In this document: piece by piece, positions 29,697 to 37,292 of the stretch
Layout of the letters: each line of letters starts with the position of its first letter
Numbering within the stretch: the first letter of the stretch is position 1
NCBI RefSeq assembly: GCF_002858935.1
Contig: NZ_PJRT01000020.1
Coordinates: 124,001 to 188,000 of the forward strand
Length of the DNA stretch: 64,000 bases
Reading direction: 5' to 3'
From: Pantoea endophytica
GTDB lineage: Bacteria > Pseudomonadota > Gammaproteobacteria > Enterobacterales > Enterobacteriaceae
Program-made: the position numbers and the translations under genes
The notes under the pieces: model-generated
Database searches by the model: none
What the model saw: the letters and a program-made list of their open reading frames with translations, nothing else
Told to the model about the DNA's origin: nothing

Positions 29697-30405
29697 CACG
29701 ATTCCATTTTGCTGAGAGGGTTAAGTAAAATAGCTTCTGACAAGTGATCTGGCGCAAAATGCGCATATCTCATTGTTACCTTAATATCTGTATGCCGCAG
29801 TATCCGCTGAAGTACGAGAATATTGCCGCCGTTCGTCATGAAATGAGACGCGAACGTGTGGCGCAAAACGTGCAAAAACTGCCCAGCAGGTGTTTCGATA
29901 CCGGCACGTTGCATGGCCTTCCTAAAGGCTAAGTAACAAGGTTTAAAGAGCACCTGTGCTTTCCTGCAGGCTGGCAGATCAGCTTGTAATTTTTTAGTTA
30001 TCGGCACCTCGCGGTTTTTCTTGCCTTTAGTTTTCACATAGATGAACTGACCGGCGCGGATTTGGTTGCCCTTTAAGCCTTCGGCTTCACTCCAACGTGC
30101 GCCAGTTGCCAGGCAGATCTTCATAATAGTAGTTAAATCTTTAGAACGGCTGTTCCCACATTCAGCGAGGAGTGTTTTAATTTCCTCAATGGTGAGAAAC
30201 GCCATCTCCGATTCACTGATTTTAAACTCGCGCACGTTTTCAAGCGAGTTCGGAGCAGTTCATTAATCTAACCGGCGTAGCTCGTTAAACATTGCCCTAA
30301 AATATGCCAGCTCCAAATTAACAGTGCGCGGCGTAACCGTCTTCACTCGGCTGGAGCGGGTGATCTTCTCGCTTATCCGCTTTATCTCCCAGCCAAGGCT
30401 TATGT
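29696..30405 (-). pseudogene. int: P2-type integrase, inactivated (older prophage remnant)
   Basis: The C-terminal 179 codons (29696-30235) encode the tyrosine-recombinase catalytic domain with ATGARWSE, HVLRHTFASH and the Y in TMRYAHF. Upstream in the same frame the text continues as TVTPRTVNLELAYFRAMFNELRRLD, then two adjacent stop codons stand where the intact paralogue at 32429 has Glu-Trp, then APNSLENVREFKI follows. Further upstream, PWLGDKADKRE appears in a different frame, with the segment between it and TVTPRT mostly missing. So the gene has two nonsense mutations, a frameshift and a deletion. Confidence 0.88.
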
Positions 30406-31273
30406 TGAGCCTAATCTTTTACGAAATCAGGCAAAGCGTCGCGGCTACACGTCAGGAGATTATCGCGCCAGTGGTTTGGATTGGTTCAGAGCAAATCAAC
30501 GTGGCGCAGTTGATGCTTGACAGTGTTGCGCTTATGCAGTGAATGGCAAGTCATACGCACCCGTCTACCGGGCAGCCAACCAACAGAGTCGCCATCGGGA
30601 AAAGTGCCATACATGTCACTGCACTCGCCGCGAAATATTCTCAAGTTATCGGTAAATTATCCACTTCACCAGACCTGCTAACACAGCGTTTTTTTATGCC
30701 TGCTATCACACCACACAGAACGCACGTAGCCGCACGCATCAGAACAGCCACTCGACTAATCACCCTCACATGGATCATCCGCACAGTAGGGCACAGGTGC
30801 AGCAACAGCCCCACAATGACGAAAACGGCGCTACATCGCACCCGGCTGTGGGTTTTACATCATAAAAATTTTTCAGTTTTATTTTTATGCAAACCGATGC
30901 GCCAGTGCACGCGGCTGCTGGCTTTCTGATGTAATTAGGCAAATTAAAATCTTGAAAAGATTTTGAGTGCTTTTCAGTTTGAAGGATCAATGTTGGATCT
31001 TGGTAATTGCACAGATCAATGAGAAAAAGACAAGATTGTTATTTGCAGATTATTGGATCTTGAATGGATCTGCTGCTTGAGCGTAAGCAATGTCCATTTG
31101 GCCATGATTGGTTAGGGGGCTGCGGTAAAATTGACTGATTCGAATGGACTGAAAAACAGAGGGGTAAAAACAGTGTCAGGCGTCATTAAAAATTAGCACG
31201 ATTATAGGTGGTTGTGCTTTCCAAAAGTTTAAATGACGCTAAGAATTAACCGTTTATTGTCAACCTAAAATTA
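30406..31273. other. Decayed element remnant without recognisable gene
   Basis: Open frames here (30324-30542, 30543-30929) do not resemble known proteins, change frame often and lack ribosome sites. The right half is AT-rich and includes five GATC sites within 86 bases (30985-31070) with the direct repeat TTGGATCTTG at 30993 and 31053. A DnaA-box-like TTATCCACT lies near 30656. Confidence 0.5.
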
Positions 31274-32122
31274 TCACAAGACGAATTGTTTAAATTTTTC
31301 TCTGTTCGCAACAAGGTAAGATGGGAATTTATCATTAGTTAATTCTTGCCTGACAAGTTTTCTTTCCCTATTCCATAAATCTTTACCATTTTTCAGCGCA
31401 TCAATAATGTGCTCTTTATTATTTAAATGAGGTAAATCATATTCGGTATGAGAAATTGAAGACATTTTTTCTGATATCCGTTCTGGAGTCATAATCCATG
31501 AGAAATGCCAGCCTGCATTTTTTATGACCTTGCTGCGTAACTTAAACCAGTTTCTTGAAATAAAATGACTGTATAATTCTGATTTCTTTATGTTTCGGAA
31601 CAACTCTGGCTTACCGTCAAAATAATGTTTGAGATTATGCATATTAGTAGCCCGTGGTAATCGGCATTGACGCTCTGATCCGTCAGCATTGAATACTTGA
31701 AGATTAAATTGATAATTATAAAAAGGCATATACAATATCGTACATAATTTTTTGGGGTTTATTTTTTTTACAATTGCTGAGTTAAAAATTTCATCAACAT
31801 CGGAAATTAATATCAAATCTTCATCCTTAGCCTTTTTTAATCCTCGCATTATAGCGTTTCTTGTTGCAGCCTCGTTTGCCCAGGCATCATAGTTCCCTGC
31901 TTTACCATTTTTTAGAATTGGTAACTCATCAAAGACAACATAGATAATCTTATCTTTGAATCTTTCATATTTATCTATATCGAAATTTAATTTCTTAGGT
32001 TTCCCAGTGAATGTATGAGTAGATTCTACAATGACAAAATAATCTACGGCATCGTCCAAAGTATTTAATCTTATATCAAGTAGCATATCTTCGTCGTAGT
32101 ATAAAAAACAATCATAAATCAT
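31274..32122 (-). CDS. Glycosyltransferase family 17-like protein
   Basis: A 282-residue cytosolic protein matching the GT17 pattern (beta-1,4-N-acetylglucosaminyltransferase-like): N-terminus MIYDCFLYYDEDMLLDIRLN, then FVIVESTHTFTGKPK, RNAIMRGLKKAKDEDLILIS and the metal-binding DVDE. In bacteria such genes occur in surface-polysaccharide or phage cargo regions. The start is placed at the ATG 32120-32122 behind AAGGA at 8 bases; a longer frame begins at 32140. Strongly AT-rich compared with the host genes, standing alone beside the att site, so horizontally acquired. Acceptor unknown. Confidence 0.8.
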   Translation of the reverse strand: MIYDCFLYYDEDMLLDIRLNTLDDAVDYFVIVESTHTFTGKPKKLNFDIDKYERFKDKIIYVVFDELPILKNGKAGNYDAWANEAATRNAIMRGLKKAKDEDLILISDVDEIFNSAIVKKINPKKLCTILYMPFYNYQFNLQVFNADGSERQCRLPRATNMHNLKHYFDGKPELFRNIKKSELYSHFISRNWFKLRSKVIKNAGWHFSWIMTPERISEKMSSISHTEYDLPHLNNKEHIIDALKNGKDLWNRERKLVRQELTNDKFPSYLVANREKFKQFVL

Positions 32123-32237
32123 TAGGTATTCCTTACGCATTGAGTTAGTTCCAGCGTCTTATGTTCACAAATGATAGATGCTGCTGTCTAGCTTTTGGAT
32201 CTCGGTGGACAAAAAGGGGGCAATGAAAGCCAAATAC

Positions 32238-32265
32238 GAAAAAGCCACCTCAAGGAAGGTGGCTT
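32238..32265 (-). terminator. tRNA-type intrinsic terminator on the att-side repeat
   Basis: On the minus strand, AAGCCACCT / AGGTGGCTT (9 bp, 6-base loop) is followed by TTTTTC. It lies 26 bases downstream of the tRNA 3' fragment at 32292 and is the natural terminator of tRNA-Ile2 that was copied with the attachment core. Confidence 0.85.
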
Positions 32266-32291
32266 AACTGCATGATTTTCATCACTAAATT

Positions 32292-32336
32292 TGGTGGCCC
32301 CTGCTGGGTTTGAACCAGCGACCAAGCGATTATGAG
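32292..32336 (-). repeat. attL core: 45-base 3' fragment of tRNA-Ile2(CAU)
   Basis: The minus strand reads CTCATAATCGCTTGGTCGCT then GGTTCAAACC, CAGC and AGGGGCCACCA: the anticodon loop (CAU) through CCA of the ileX/ileY-type tRNA. The bases on the 5' side (32337 onward) do not continue the tRNA, so only the 3' part is present. This is the expected scar left of an integrase gene after insertion into a tRNA 3' end. Confidence 0.88.
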
Positions 32337-32428
32337 AACCATAACAGCCAACCGATAATCAATGACTTAGATAATAATCAATGGGTTATAAAATCAATAT
32401 CGGGCAATATAGGTCAATAATCCTAACT

Positions 32429-33460
32429 TCATGCGACACTTTTGCGACACTTTAACGGGTTTAAATTGATCGCCTCTTCCAAGTGGTTTGGAGCGAAATG
32501 AGCATAGCGCATTGTCATTTTTATGTCGGTGTGTCCGAGGATTTTCTGCAGCACGAGAATATTGCCGCCATTCATCATAAAGTGGCTGGCGAAGGTATGG
32601 CGTAAAACATGCGTCAGTTGTCCAGGAGGTAATTCAATTTCAGCGCGCTCCAGAGCATTTCGGAAGGCGTAGTAACAAGGTGTGAAAATTGCGCCTGTTT
32701 TCTTTGGTAACTGTTCAAGCAGGGCTGCGTCAACGGGTATGGTTCTGTTACGTTTACCTTTGGTTTTAATGAAAGTAATTTTACCCGGCGTGATCTGCGA
32801 GCGTTTCAGAGTCTCAGCCTCACCCCAGCGCGCACCGGTGGATAAACACACCTTCACAATCGCTTCTAAATCTTTAGCGCTACTGTTTCGGCATTCTTCC
32901 AATAATCGATCTATCTGCTCATCAGTCAGATAAGACATCTCACTTTCATCAATGCGAAACTGGCGCACGTTTTCAAGTGGGTTGGGTGGAGACCATTCAC
33001 CCAGCCTTTTAAGCTCATTAAAAACGGCCAGAAAGTAGGCGTGTTCAAGATTCATGGTACGAGGAGAGACTTGAGCAATACGCTTGGTACGAGCAAACTC
33101 CCCTTTAAGGCGCTTTGCTCTGTAAGCAGTAAATAGTGGCGCACTGAATTCTGTAGCTAAAGGAGAGCCCATACACTCGGCAGCCCATAGCATAGTGCTT
33201 TTGCGCTTTTCACCATCAGACAATGTGATGCCGTGTCGGTCAAACCACAAATGAACCAAATCAGCTAAGCGGCGGCGATCTTTTCCATCACCGAGCCAAG
33301 GTGAGTCCTCTATCGTTTGAAGAGTGTAATTTTCAAATGCCAAAGCTTCGCCTTTGGTGGCGAATTTTTTTCGGACTCGCTTTCCTTCCTTTCCATCACT
33401 CCGGTTAACAGAGTAGAAGTCAGCGACCCATTGGCCTGTGGGGAGTTTTCGTACCGTCAT
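32429..33460 (-). CDS. int: P2-type site-specific integrase (tyrosine recombinase)
   Basis: Integrates and, with Cox, excises the prophage at tRNA-Ile2. It has 343 residues (P2 Int 337): N-terminal arm-binding domain, SAM-like core-binding domain, and a catalytic domain with Arg in STGARWGE, HVLRHTFASH (H-x-x-R), LGHTDIKMTMRY with the tyrosine nucleophile. Its 3' end faces the att core 93 bases away, as expected. It begins 1 base after the cI stop codon, so both are probably transcribed from the same lysogenic promoter. A homologous dead copy lies at 29696. Confidence 0.96.
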   Translation of the reverse strand: MTVRKLPTGQWVADFYSVNRSDGKEGKRVRKKFATKGEALAFENYTLQTIEDSPWLGDGKDRRRLADLVHLWFDRHGITLSDGEKRKSTMLWAAECMGSPLATEFSAPLFTAYRAKRLKGEFARTKRIAQVSPRTMNLEHAYFLAVFNELKRLGEWSPPNPLENVRQFRIDESEMSYLTDEQIDRLLEECRNSSAKDLEAIVKVCLSTGARWGEAETLKRSQITPGKITFIKTKGKRNRTIPVDAALLEQLPKKTGAIFTPCYYAFRNALERAEIELPPGQLTHVLRHTFASHFMMNGGNILVLQKILGHTDIKMTMRYAHFAPNHLEEAINLNPLKCRKSVA

Positions 33461-33461
33461 A

Positions 33462-34046
33462 TCAACTTATTGTCAGAACGACTTTACCAATTGCTTTGAT
33501 GTCATCAATTCCGCATTCAAAGCTTGTTTCACCAGAGCCTACGCGTAATTTTCTAATAGGGATTCGCGTAAGGGAGCGAAAACCGACTTTTCCTTCGATC
33601 TCCACTAACCAGTGCCCATCCTGAATCTCATCCAATCTACGTGCGACTATGTAGTTCACGTCTTTATCTTTAACACTAACCAAATTTTGGTCGCTAGCCA
33701 CATCATCATTAAGCAAAGAAAAATCAAAAATTAGACTGCCTGCATCCTCAAGTCGGCCATCAATTAGCTTTAGTCTATCTATGCTACTGCCCACTGGTGC
33801 GCTTTTTCCAAAGCTCTCACCTTTTCCTGAAATTAACCAATCAATGTTGGCACCGGTTTCTATCGAACACTGTAGAACGATATCAGCTGGAAAAACCTCA
33901 CGTTTATAGCGCGAAGACAGGCTGCTGGAAGCTATGCCAAGGTGTTCTGCGAGTTCAACTTTTAAGTTGAATCCGTAGGCTTCGACAACTCTGTCAAGGG
34001 CTTCAGCGCTTGAAGACGGGAAAGAAAAATTTAGATGTGAACTCAT
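33462..34046 (-). CDS. cI: 186-type lysogenic repressor CI
   Basis: A 194-residue repressor like 186 CI (192), not the 99-residue P2 C protein. The N-terminal helix-turn-helix (AEHLGIASSSLSSRYKREVF) is followed by a C-terminal oligomerisation domain (GHWLVEIEGKVGFRSLTRIP). It should bind the palindromes in the adjacent 114-base divergent region and keep early and lytic genes off. 186 CI is inactivated by Tum rather than by RecA cleavage, which fits the SOS-boxed DinI/Tum-like operon near 39.8 kb. Confidence 0.92.
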   Translation of the reverse strand: MSSHLNFSFPSSSAEALDRVVEAYGFNLKVELAEHLGIASSSLSSRYKREVFPADIVLQCSIETGANIDWLISGKGESFGKSAPVGSSIDRLKLIDGRLEDAGSLIFDFSLLNDDVASDQNLVSVKDKDVNYIVARRLDEIQDGHWLVEIEGKVGFRSLTRIPIRKLRVGSGETSFECGIDDIKAIGKVVLTIS

Positions 34047-34057
34047 GTAGCTTGACT

Positions 34058-34071
34058 CTCCATTTATGGAG
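34058..34071. promoter_or_regulatory. Palindromic repressor operator candidate
   Basis: CTCCATTTATGGAG is a 6-bp perfect dyad with a 2-base centre, 12 bases upstream of the cI start codon. Half-sites recur at about 34079-34084 (CTCCAT) and 34148 (ATGGAG), spreading over the divergent promoter region, which suits a multi-site CI operator. Confidence 0.6.
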
Positions 34072-34103
34072 GTATAGTCTCCATCTCGTTAGCTTAAGTG
34101 AAC

Positions 34104-34133
34104 ATATTGACCTACATTGACCGATATTGACCT
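34104..34133 (+). promoter_or_regulatory. Three tandem ATTGACC repeats, exact 10-base period (Cox/Apl-type sites)
   Basis: ATTGACC occurs at 34106, 34116 and 34126, each one helical turn apart, in the cI-cox divergent region. Cox and Apl of P2-like phages bind directly repeated sites of about this spacing to repress the lysogenic promoter and to direct excision. Confidence 0.65.
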
Positions 34134-34160
34134 ATCGGTAAACCTAATGGAGTTTGCATC

Positions 34161-34382
34161 ATGCGACCTAGCATTACAATCGTCATCCCTGAGCCTTATC
34201 TCCCGCTAGATGAATACTGCCGACGCACTGGCACAAAGTACGAAACAGCTAAAAACCTGATTGAATACGGAAAGTTGCCCATTAAACCTAAGGGAACTCA
34301 GAAAAAAGCCTTAATCGAAATCAACATGGCCGCACTAACAATCCAAGCGCTGAGCGAATGTGATATTTCGCTTAATGCGTAA
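34161..34382 (+). CDS. cox: Cox-family excisionase / transcription switch protein
   Basis: A 73-residue helix-turn-helix protein, first gene rightward of the switch region. It resembles P2-type Cox (YLPLDEYCRRTGTKYETAKNLIEYGKLPI, a winged-helix excisionase pattern). Expected to repress cI and promote excision with Int. GGAG lies 10 bases before the ATG. Confidence 0.88.
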   Translation: MRPSITIVIPEPYLPLDEYCRRTGTKYETAKNLIEYGKLPIKPKGTQKKALIEINMAALTIQALSECDISLNA

Positions 34383-34412
34383 TAAATCTTAGATATTAGA
34401 CAAGGACTAATC

Positions 34413-34922
34413 ATGTTTGATTTTAAGGTTTCCACCCACAGCCACTTTGACGAAGCCTGCCGCAAGTTCGCTCTTACGCACAACATGACAGAGCTGGCTC
34501 AGCAAGCCGATATGAAAGTTCAGGCTTTACGTAATAAGTTGAATCCCGATCAAGTGCATCAACTTACTGTGGCCGAAATGCTTCTGCTGACTGATCTGAC
34601 AGAAGACGCGACGTTGATAGATGGAGCGTTAGCACAACTGCAATGTCTTCCATGTGTGCCGGTGAATGAACTAGCAGACGAGAAGTATTCAGCATACGTG
34701 CTGAAAGCAACTGCCGAGGTTGGCATGTTGGCAGCTAAAGCGGCAAGCGCTGAGAAAATCACAGCCACCTGCCGCCGTGGTGTTGTCGAAGCGGCCAATA
34801 CTGGCATTCGCTGCCTGATGCTGGCCGCAATTGCAGTCCAGAGCCGCATTCATTCAAACCCCACTTTAGCGTCTACCGTTGATGCGATCAGCGGCCTAAG
34901 CGCTTCAGTTGGTTTGAACTGA
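34413..34922 (+). CDS. cII: 186-type CII regulator
   Basis: A 169-residue protein, the exact length of 186 CII, with an N-terminal helix-turn-helix-like part (MTELAQQADMKVQALRNKLNP) and a helical C-terminus. In 186, CII activates the promoter for establishing lysogeny. It follows cox on the early transcript. Confidence 0.88.
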   Translation: MFDFKVSTHSHFDEACRKFALTHNMTELAQQADMKVQALRNKLNPDQVHQLTVAEMLLLTDLTEDATLIDGALAQLQCLPCVPVNELADEKYSAYVLKATAEVGMLAAKAASAEKITATCRRGVVEAANTGIRCLMLAAIAVQSRIHSNPTLASTVDAISGLSASVGLN

Positions 34923-34932
34923 GAGGCGCGCG

Positions 34933-35115
34933 ATGATTTCATTTGCAGCCCACCTCAAGCGCCAAAGCCCGTCTATGTCATATGGTAACGGCTGGATTAT
35001 GGGCGAGAACGGCAAGCGCTGGCATCCATGTGCTGACCAGAAATCTCTGCTACGTGATCTAACATCAAAACGCGCCGGATTGTTAATCCGCTTGCGTAAA
35101 CTTATCGGTGGTTAA
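34933..35115 (+). CDS. fil: Fil-like phage filamentation protein
   Basis: A 60-residue early protein with the N-terminal pattern SFAAHLKRQSPSMSYGNGWI seen in the 186 Fil family, whose expression blocks host cell division. Gene position directly after cII agrees. It overlaps the next frame. Confidence 0.75.
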   Translation: MISFAAHLKRQSPSMSYGNGWIMGENGKRWHPCADQKSLLRDLTSKRAGLLIRLRKLIGG

Positions 35116-35116
35116 T

Positions 35117-35500
35117 ATGCCGCGAGTTTTATGGGAAGTACCGAAACAACACGAAGCCGCCAGTTTTTCCAAAATTCATTTGATGGGTGCACGTGTTGAT
35201 AAGCTTCAGCCAATGACGTTTGATGAATTTCGCAAAAAGTGGCGTCAGATGCGTGATAACAACGCAAACCCGGCACTGCGTTATTTCAACAACCAGAATG
35301 ATGAATTTAAGTTCTGCGTAATGACCTTGGCTAATCGTGATAATCCCAAGACATTCAAACCGGAGGAAATCGGAAAGCCTTTTGAATATTTCGATGAACG
35401 CCGCCGCGAGTTAATAATCATCGCAATGAATAAAGTTGCGCGTTGGGGCAGAATTTTGCCTGGCCGCTTTTCAACTGCTGACTGTTTTTTACCTGAGTAA
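35117..35500 (+). CDS. Conserved P2/186-like early protein (DUF5347-like)
   Basis: A 127-residue basic protein of unknown function, common between fil and the replication genes in 186-like prophages. The start is taken as the ATG at 35117, which overlaps the end of fil; a GTG at 35108 is also in frame. No domain of known function seen. Confidence 0.65.
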   Translation: MPRVLWEVPKQHEAASFSKIHLMGARVDKLQPMTFDEFRKKWRQMRDNNANPALRYFNNQNDEFKFCVMTLANRDNPKTFKPEEIGKPFEYFDERRRELIIIAMNKVARWGRILPGRFSTADCFLPE

Positions 35501-35568
35501 ATAAGACTCAAAAATTAATGGCGTAAACCCGCCGGGCATTCTTTTGCCCAAATTCTGGAGATTTAAAT

Positions 35569-35799
35569 ATGCGAAATATCGAAACACGGAAATTCGACGC
35601 AAATGTCGAGCAGCTTTCCACAATCATCACATCCGCCCGCGCAGAAGAACGTGCCGAGCGGGGCATGCAGGTAGCTCGACGTTTAACTGATCTTGCTATG
35701 CGCATTCAGCAAAAAGGCTTGAGCGGTGTTGAAGCTGCAGAGCTTCTGCGTCAGGAAGCTGAGCGTTATGAGAGCGAAGCGCGGGAGGCGTTGCACTAA
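35569..35799 (+). CDS. Small conserved phage early protein (DUF2732-like)
   Basis: A 76-residue, highly charged, helical protein (RNIETRKFDANVEQLSTIIT pattern), typical of the small ORF cluster before gene A in P2-like phages. Function unknown. The stop codon overlaps the start of the next gene by 1 base. Confidence 0.7.
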   Translation: MRNIETRKFDANVEQLSTIITSARAEERAERGMQVARRLTDLAMRIQQKGLSGVEAAELLRQEAERYESEAREALH

Positions 35800-36026
35800 T
35801 GGCGGATTCAATGGACTTGGTGCAGCAGCGCGTTGAAGAAGAACTGGCGCGCAATCTGGCAAACGCTAAACAGCACCCTACCGGCGCAAGCGAATTTTTC
35901 TGCCTGTCATGTGATGCCGTAATTCCTGAAGCCCGACGCCGTGCGCTGCCGGGCGTTTCTGTTTGCGTGACATGCAAGGAAGTCAGCGAGCTTAAAAGCG
36001 CTCATTACAAAGGGGCTGCCTTATGA
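35799..36026 (+). CDS. TraR/DksA-type zinc-finger protein
   Basis: A 75-residue protein with a four-cysteine zinc finger (CLSCD ... CVTCK) in the DksA/TraR C-terminal pattern; equivalent to P2 orf82. TraR-like proteins bind RNA polymerase in the secondary channel; whether this one does is unknown. It overlaps dam by 4 bases. Confidence 0.88.
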   Translation: MADSMDLVQQRVEEELARNLANAKQHPTGASEFFCLSCDAVIPEARRRALPGVSVCVTCKEVSELKSAHYKGAAL

Positions 36027-36901
36027 ATACCATTTTGAAATGGCCGGGAAGTAAAGTCCGTGTAATGACTGAGCTGTCGGTACATCTTCCTGCTGGTAAT
36101 CGCCTTGTTGAGCCGTTCGCAGGTTCATGCGCGGTTATGATGAATACCGATTACCCCGAATATCTGGTCGCTGATATTAATCCCGACCTCATCAATATGT
36201 ACCGCCAGATTAAAGAACACACGCGTCCGTTTATCGTGGTGGCGATGGCTTTATTCAGCCAAAACACGACTGAAGAAAGCTATTACCGTGCGCGCAAAGA
36301 ATTTAATGAAAATGCATCAATGCCCCTGCTGGAGCGTGCGGCACATTTTCTGTACCTGAACCGCCACGGTTATCGCGGAGTTTGCCGCTACAACCTCAAG
36401 GGGGAATTTAATATTCCTTTCGGACATTACGCGAAACCCTATTACCCGCTTTATGAAATTGAAATGTTTGCTGAGAAGGCGCAGCGCGCGACGTTCATTT
36501 GCGCTGGCTATCAGGAAACGCTTGGCATGGTAAAGGCTGATGATGTCGTTTATTGCGATCCGCCATATCACGGCACGTTCACCGAATATCACACAGGTGG
36601 ATTTAATGAGGACGACCAGCACTCTCTGGCCTGTTATCTGCTGGGCATTTCCGAGCATAACCCGGTAATCCTGTCCAATAGCGACACGCTTTTCACCCGC
36701 AGTATTTATCGCGCTTTCGACATTACCAAAATCACTGTGGCTCGCTCGGTTGGGGTTGCCGCCGGTAAAGGTAAGTGCGCATCTGAAATTATTGCGAAGC
36801 GTGGTCCAGCAAATGAGCGATTAGGGGGGATCTCATACAGTGCAGAAAGTAAGACAAGAACCGAAAGATATATTGAAAAATACAATTTAAAACATGGCTG
36901 A
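36023..36901 (+). CDS. dam: Phage D12-class DNA adenine methyltransferase (Dam)
   Basis: A 292-residue N6-adenine methyltransferase of the alpha class. SAM-binding motif KWPGSK near the N-terminus and FAGSCAV, catalytic motif DPPY (YCDPPYHGTF). Probably methylates GATC, protecting phage DNA or timing packaging/replication. It is the last gene of the early cluster before gene A. Confidence 0.92.
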   Translation: MNTILKWPGSKVRVMTELSVHLPAGNRLVEPFAGSCAVMMNTDYPEYLVADINPDLINMYRQIKEHTRPFIVVAMALFSQNTTEESYYRARKEFNENASMPLLERAAHFLYLNRHGYRGVCRYNLKGEFNIPFGHYAKPYYPLYEIEMFAEKAQRATFICAGYQETLGMVKADDVVYCDPPYHGTFTEYHTGGFNEDDQHSLACYLLGISEHNPVILSNSDTLFTRSIYRAFDITKITVARSVGVAAGKGKCASEIIAKRGPANERLGGISYSAESKTRTERYIEKYNLKHG

Positions 36902-36932
36902 AAAATGGCGGCACAAAGCCGCCAGTGATTAA

Positions 36933-37205
36933 TTATTTAAAAATGAACAGTGAATCGTATTTACCAGGATTAAGGTTTTCAGCATGCAAATCAACAAGAC
37001 CGATGCCCGTAATTTCCATTGCCAAGTAAATATATGCACCCATTCCTTCAATGCATATGACACGATAAATAGTTCCGTCTTCATTTTGAATTGCGGTAAC
37101 CATTTCCTTTCCGCTGAGTTCGCGGCGCTGAGCCTTTTTTGCTATGCGAGTAATTTCATCATCAAGCTGAGATTTGGCAATGCCTTCAACGTAATTATCT
37201 TTCAT
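36933..37205 (-). CDS. Unknown 90-residue protein antisense to the early operon
   Basis: Leftward ORF between dam and gene A with AAGAG before its ATG. The protein (acidic, mixed alpha/beta) is not recognised. Being opposite to the early transcript and AT-richer than its neighbours, it could be an independently expressed cargo gene; it may also be spurious. Confidence 0.5.
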   Translation of the reverse strand: MKDNYVEGIAKSQLDDEITRIAKKAQRRELSGKEMVTAIQNEDGTIYRVICIEGMGAYIYLAMEITGIGLVDLHAENLNPGKYDSLFIFK

Positions 37206-37292
37206 TTTTGTTCTCTTAAAAGTCCATTTGATAGGCGATTTTACACAGCTCTAATGGTTCTAATCAACGCCAGTCGTGGGAGGTGAAACGCA

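Noticed and set aside
32292-32336. Intact tRNA-Ile2 gene
   Set aside because: The 5' half is absent; sequence after 32336 does not fold as a tRNA. Only the 3' 45 bases remain.
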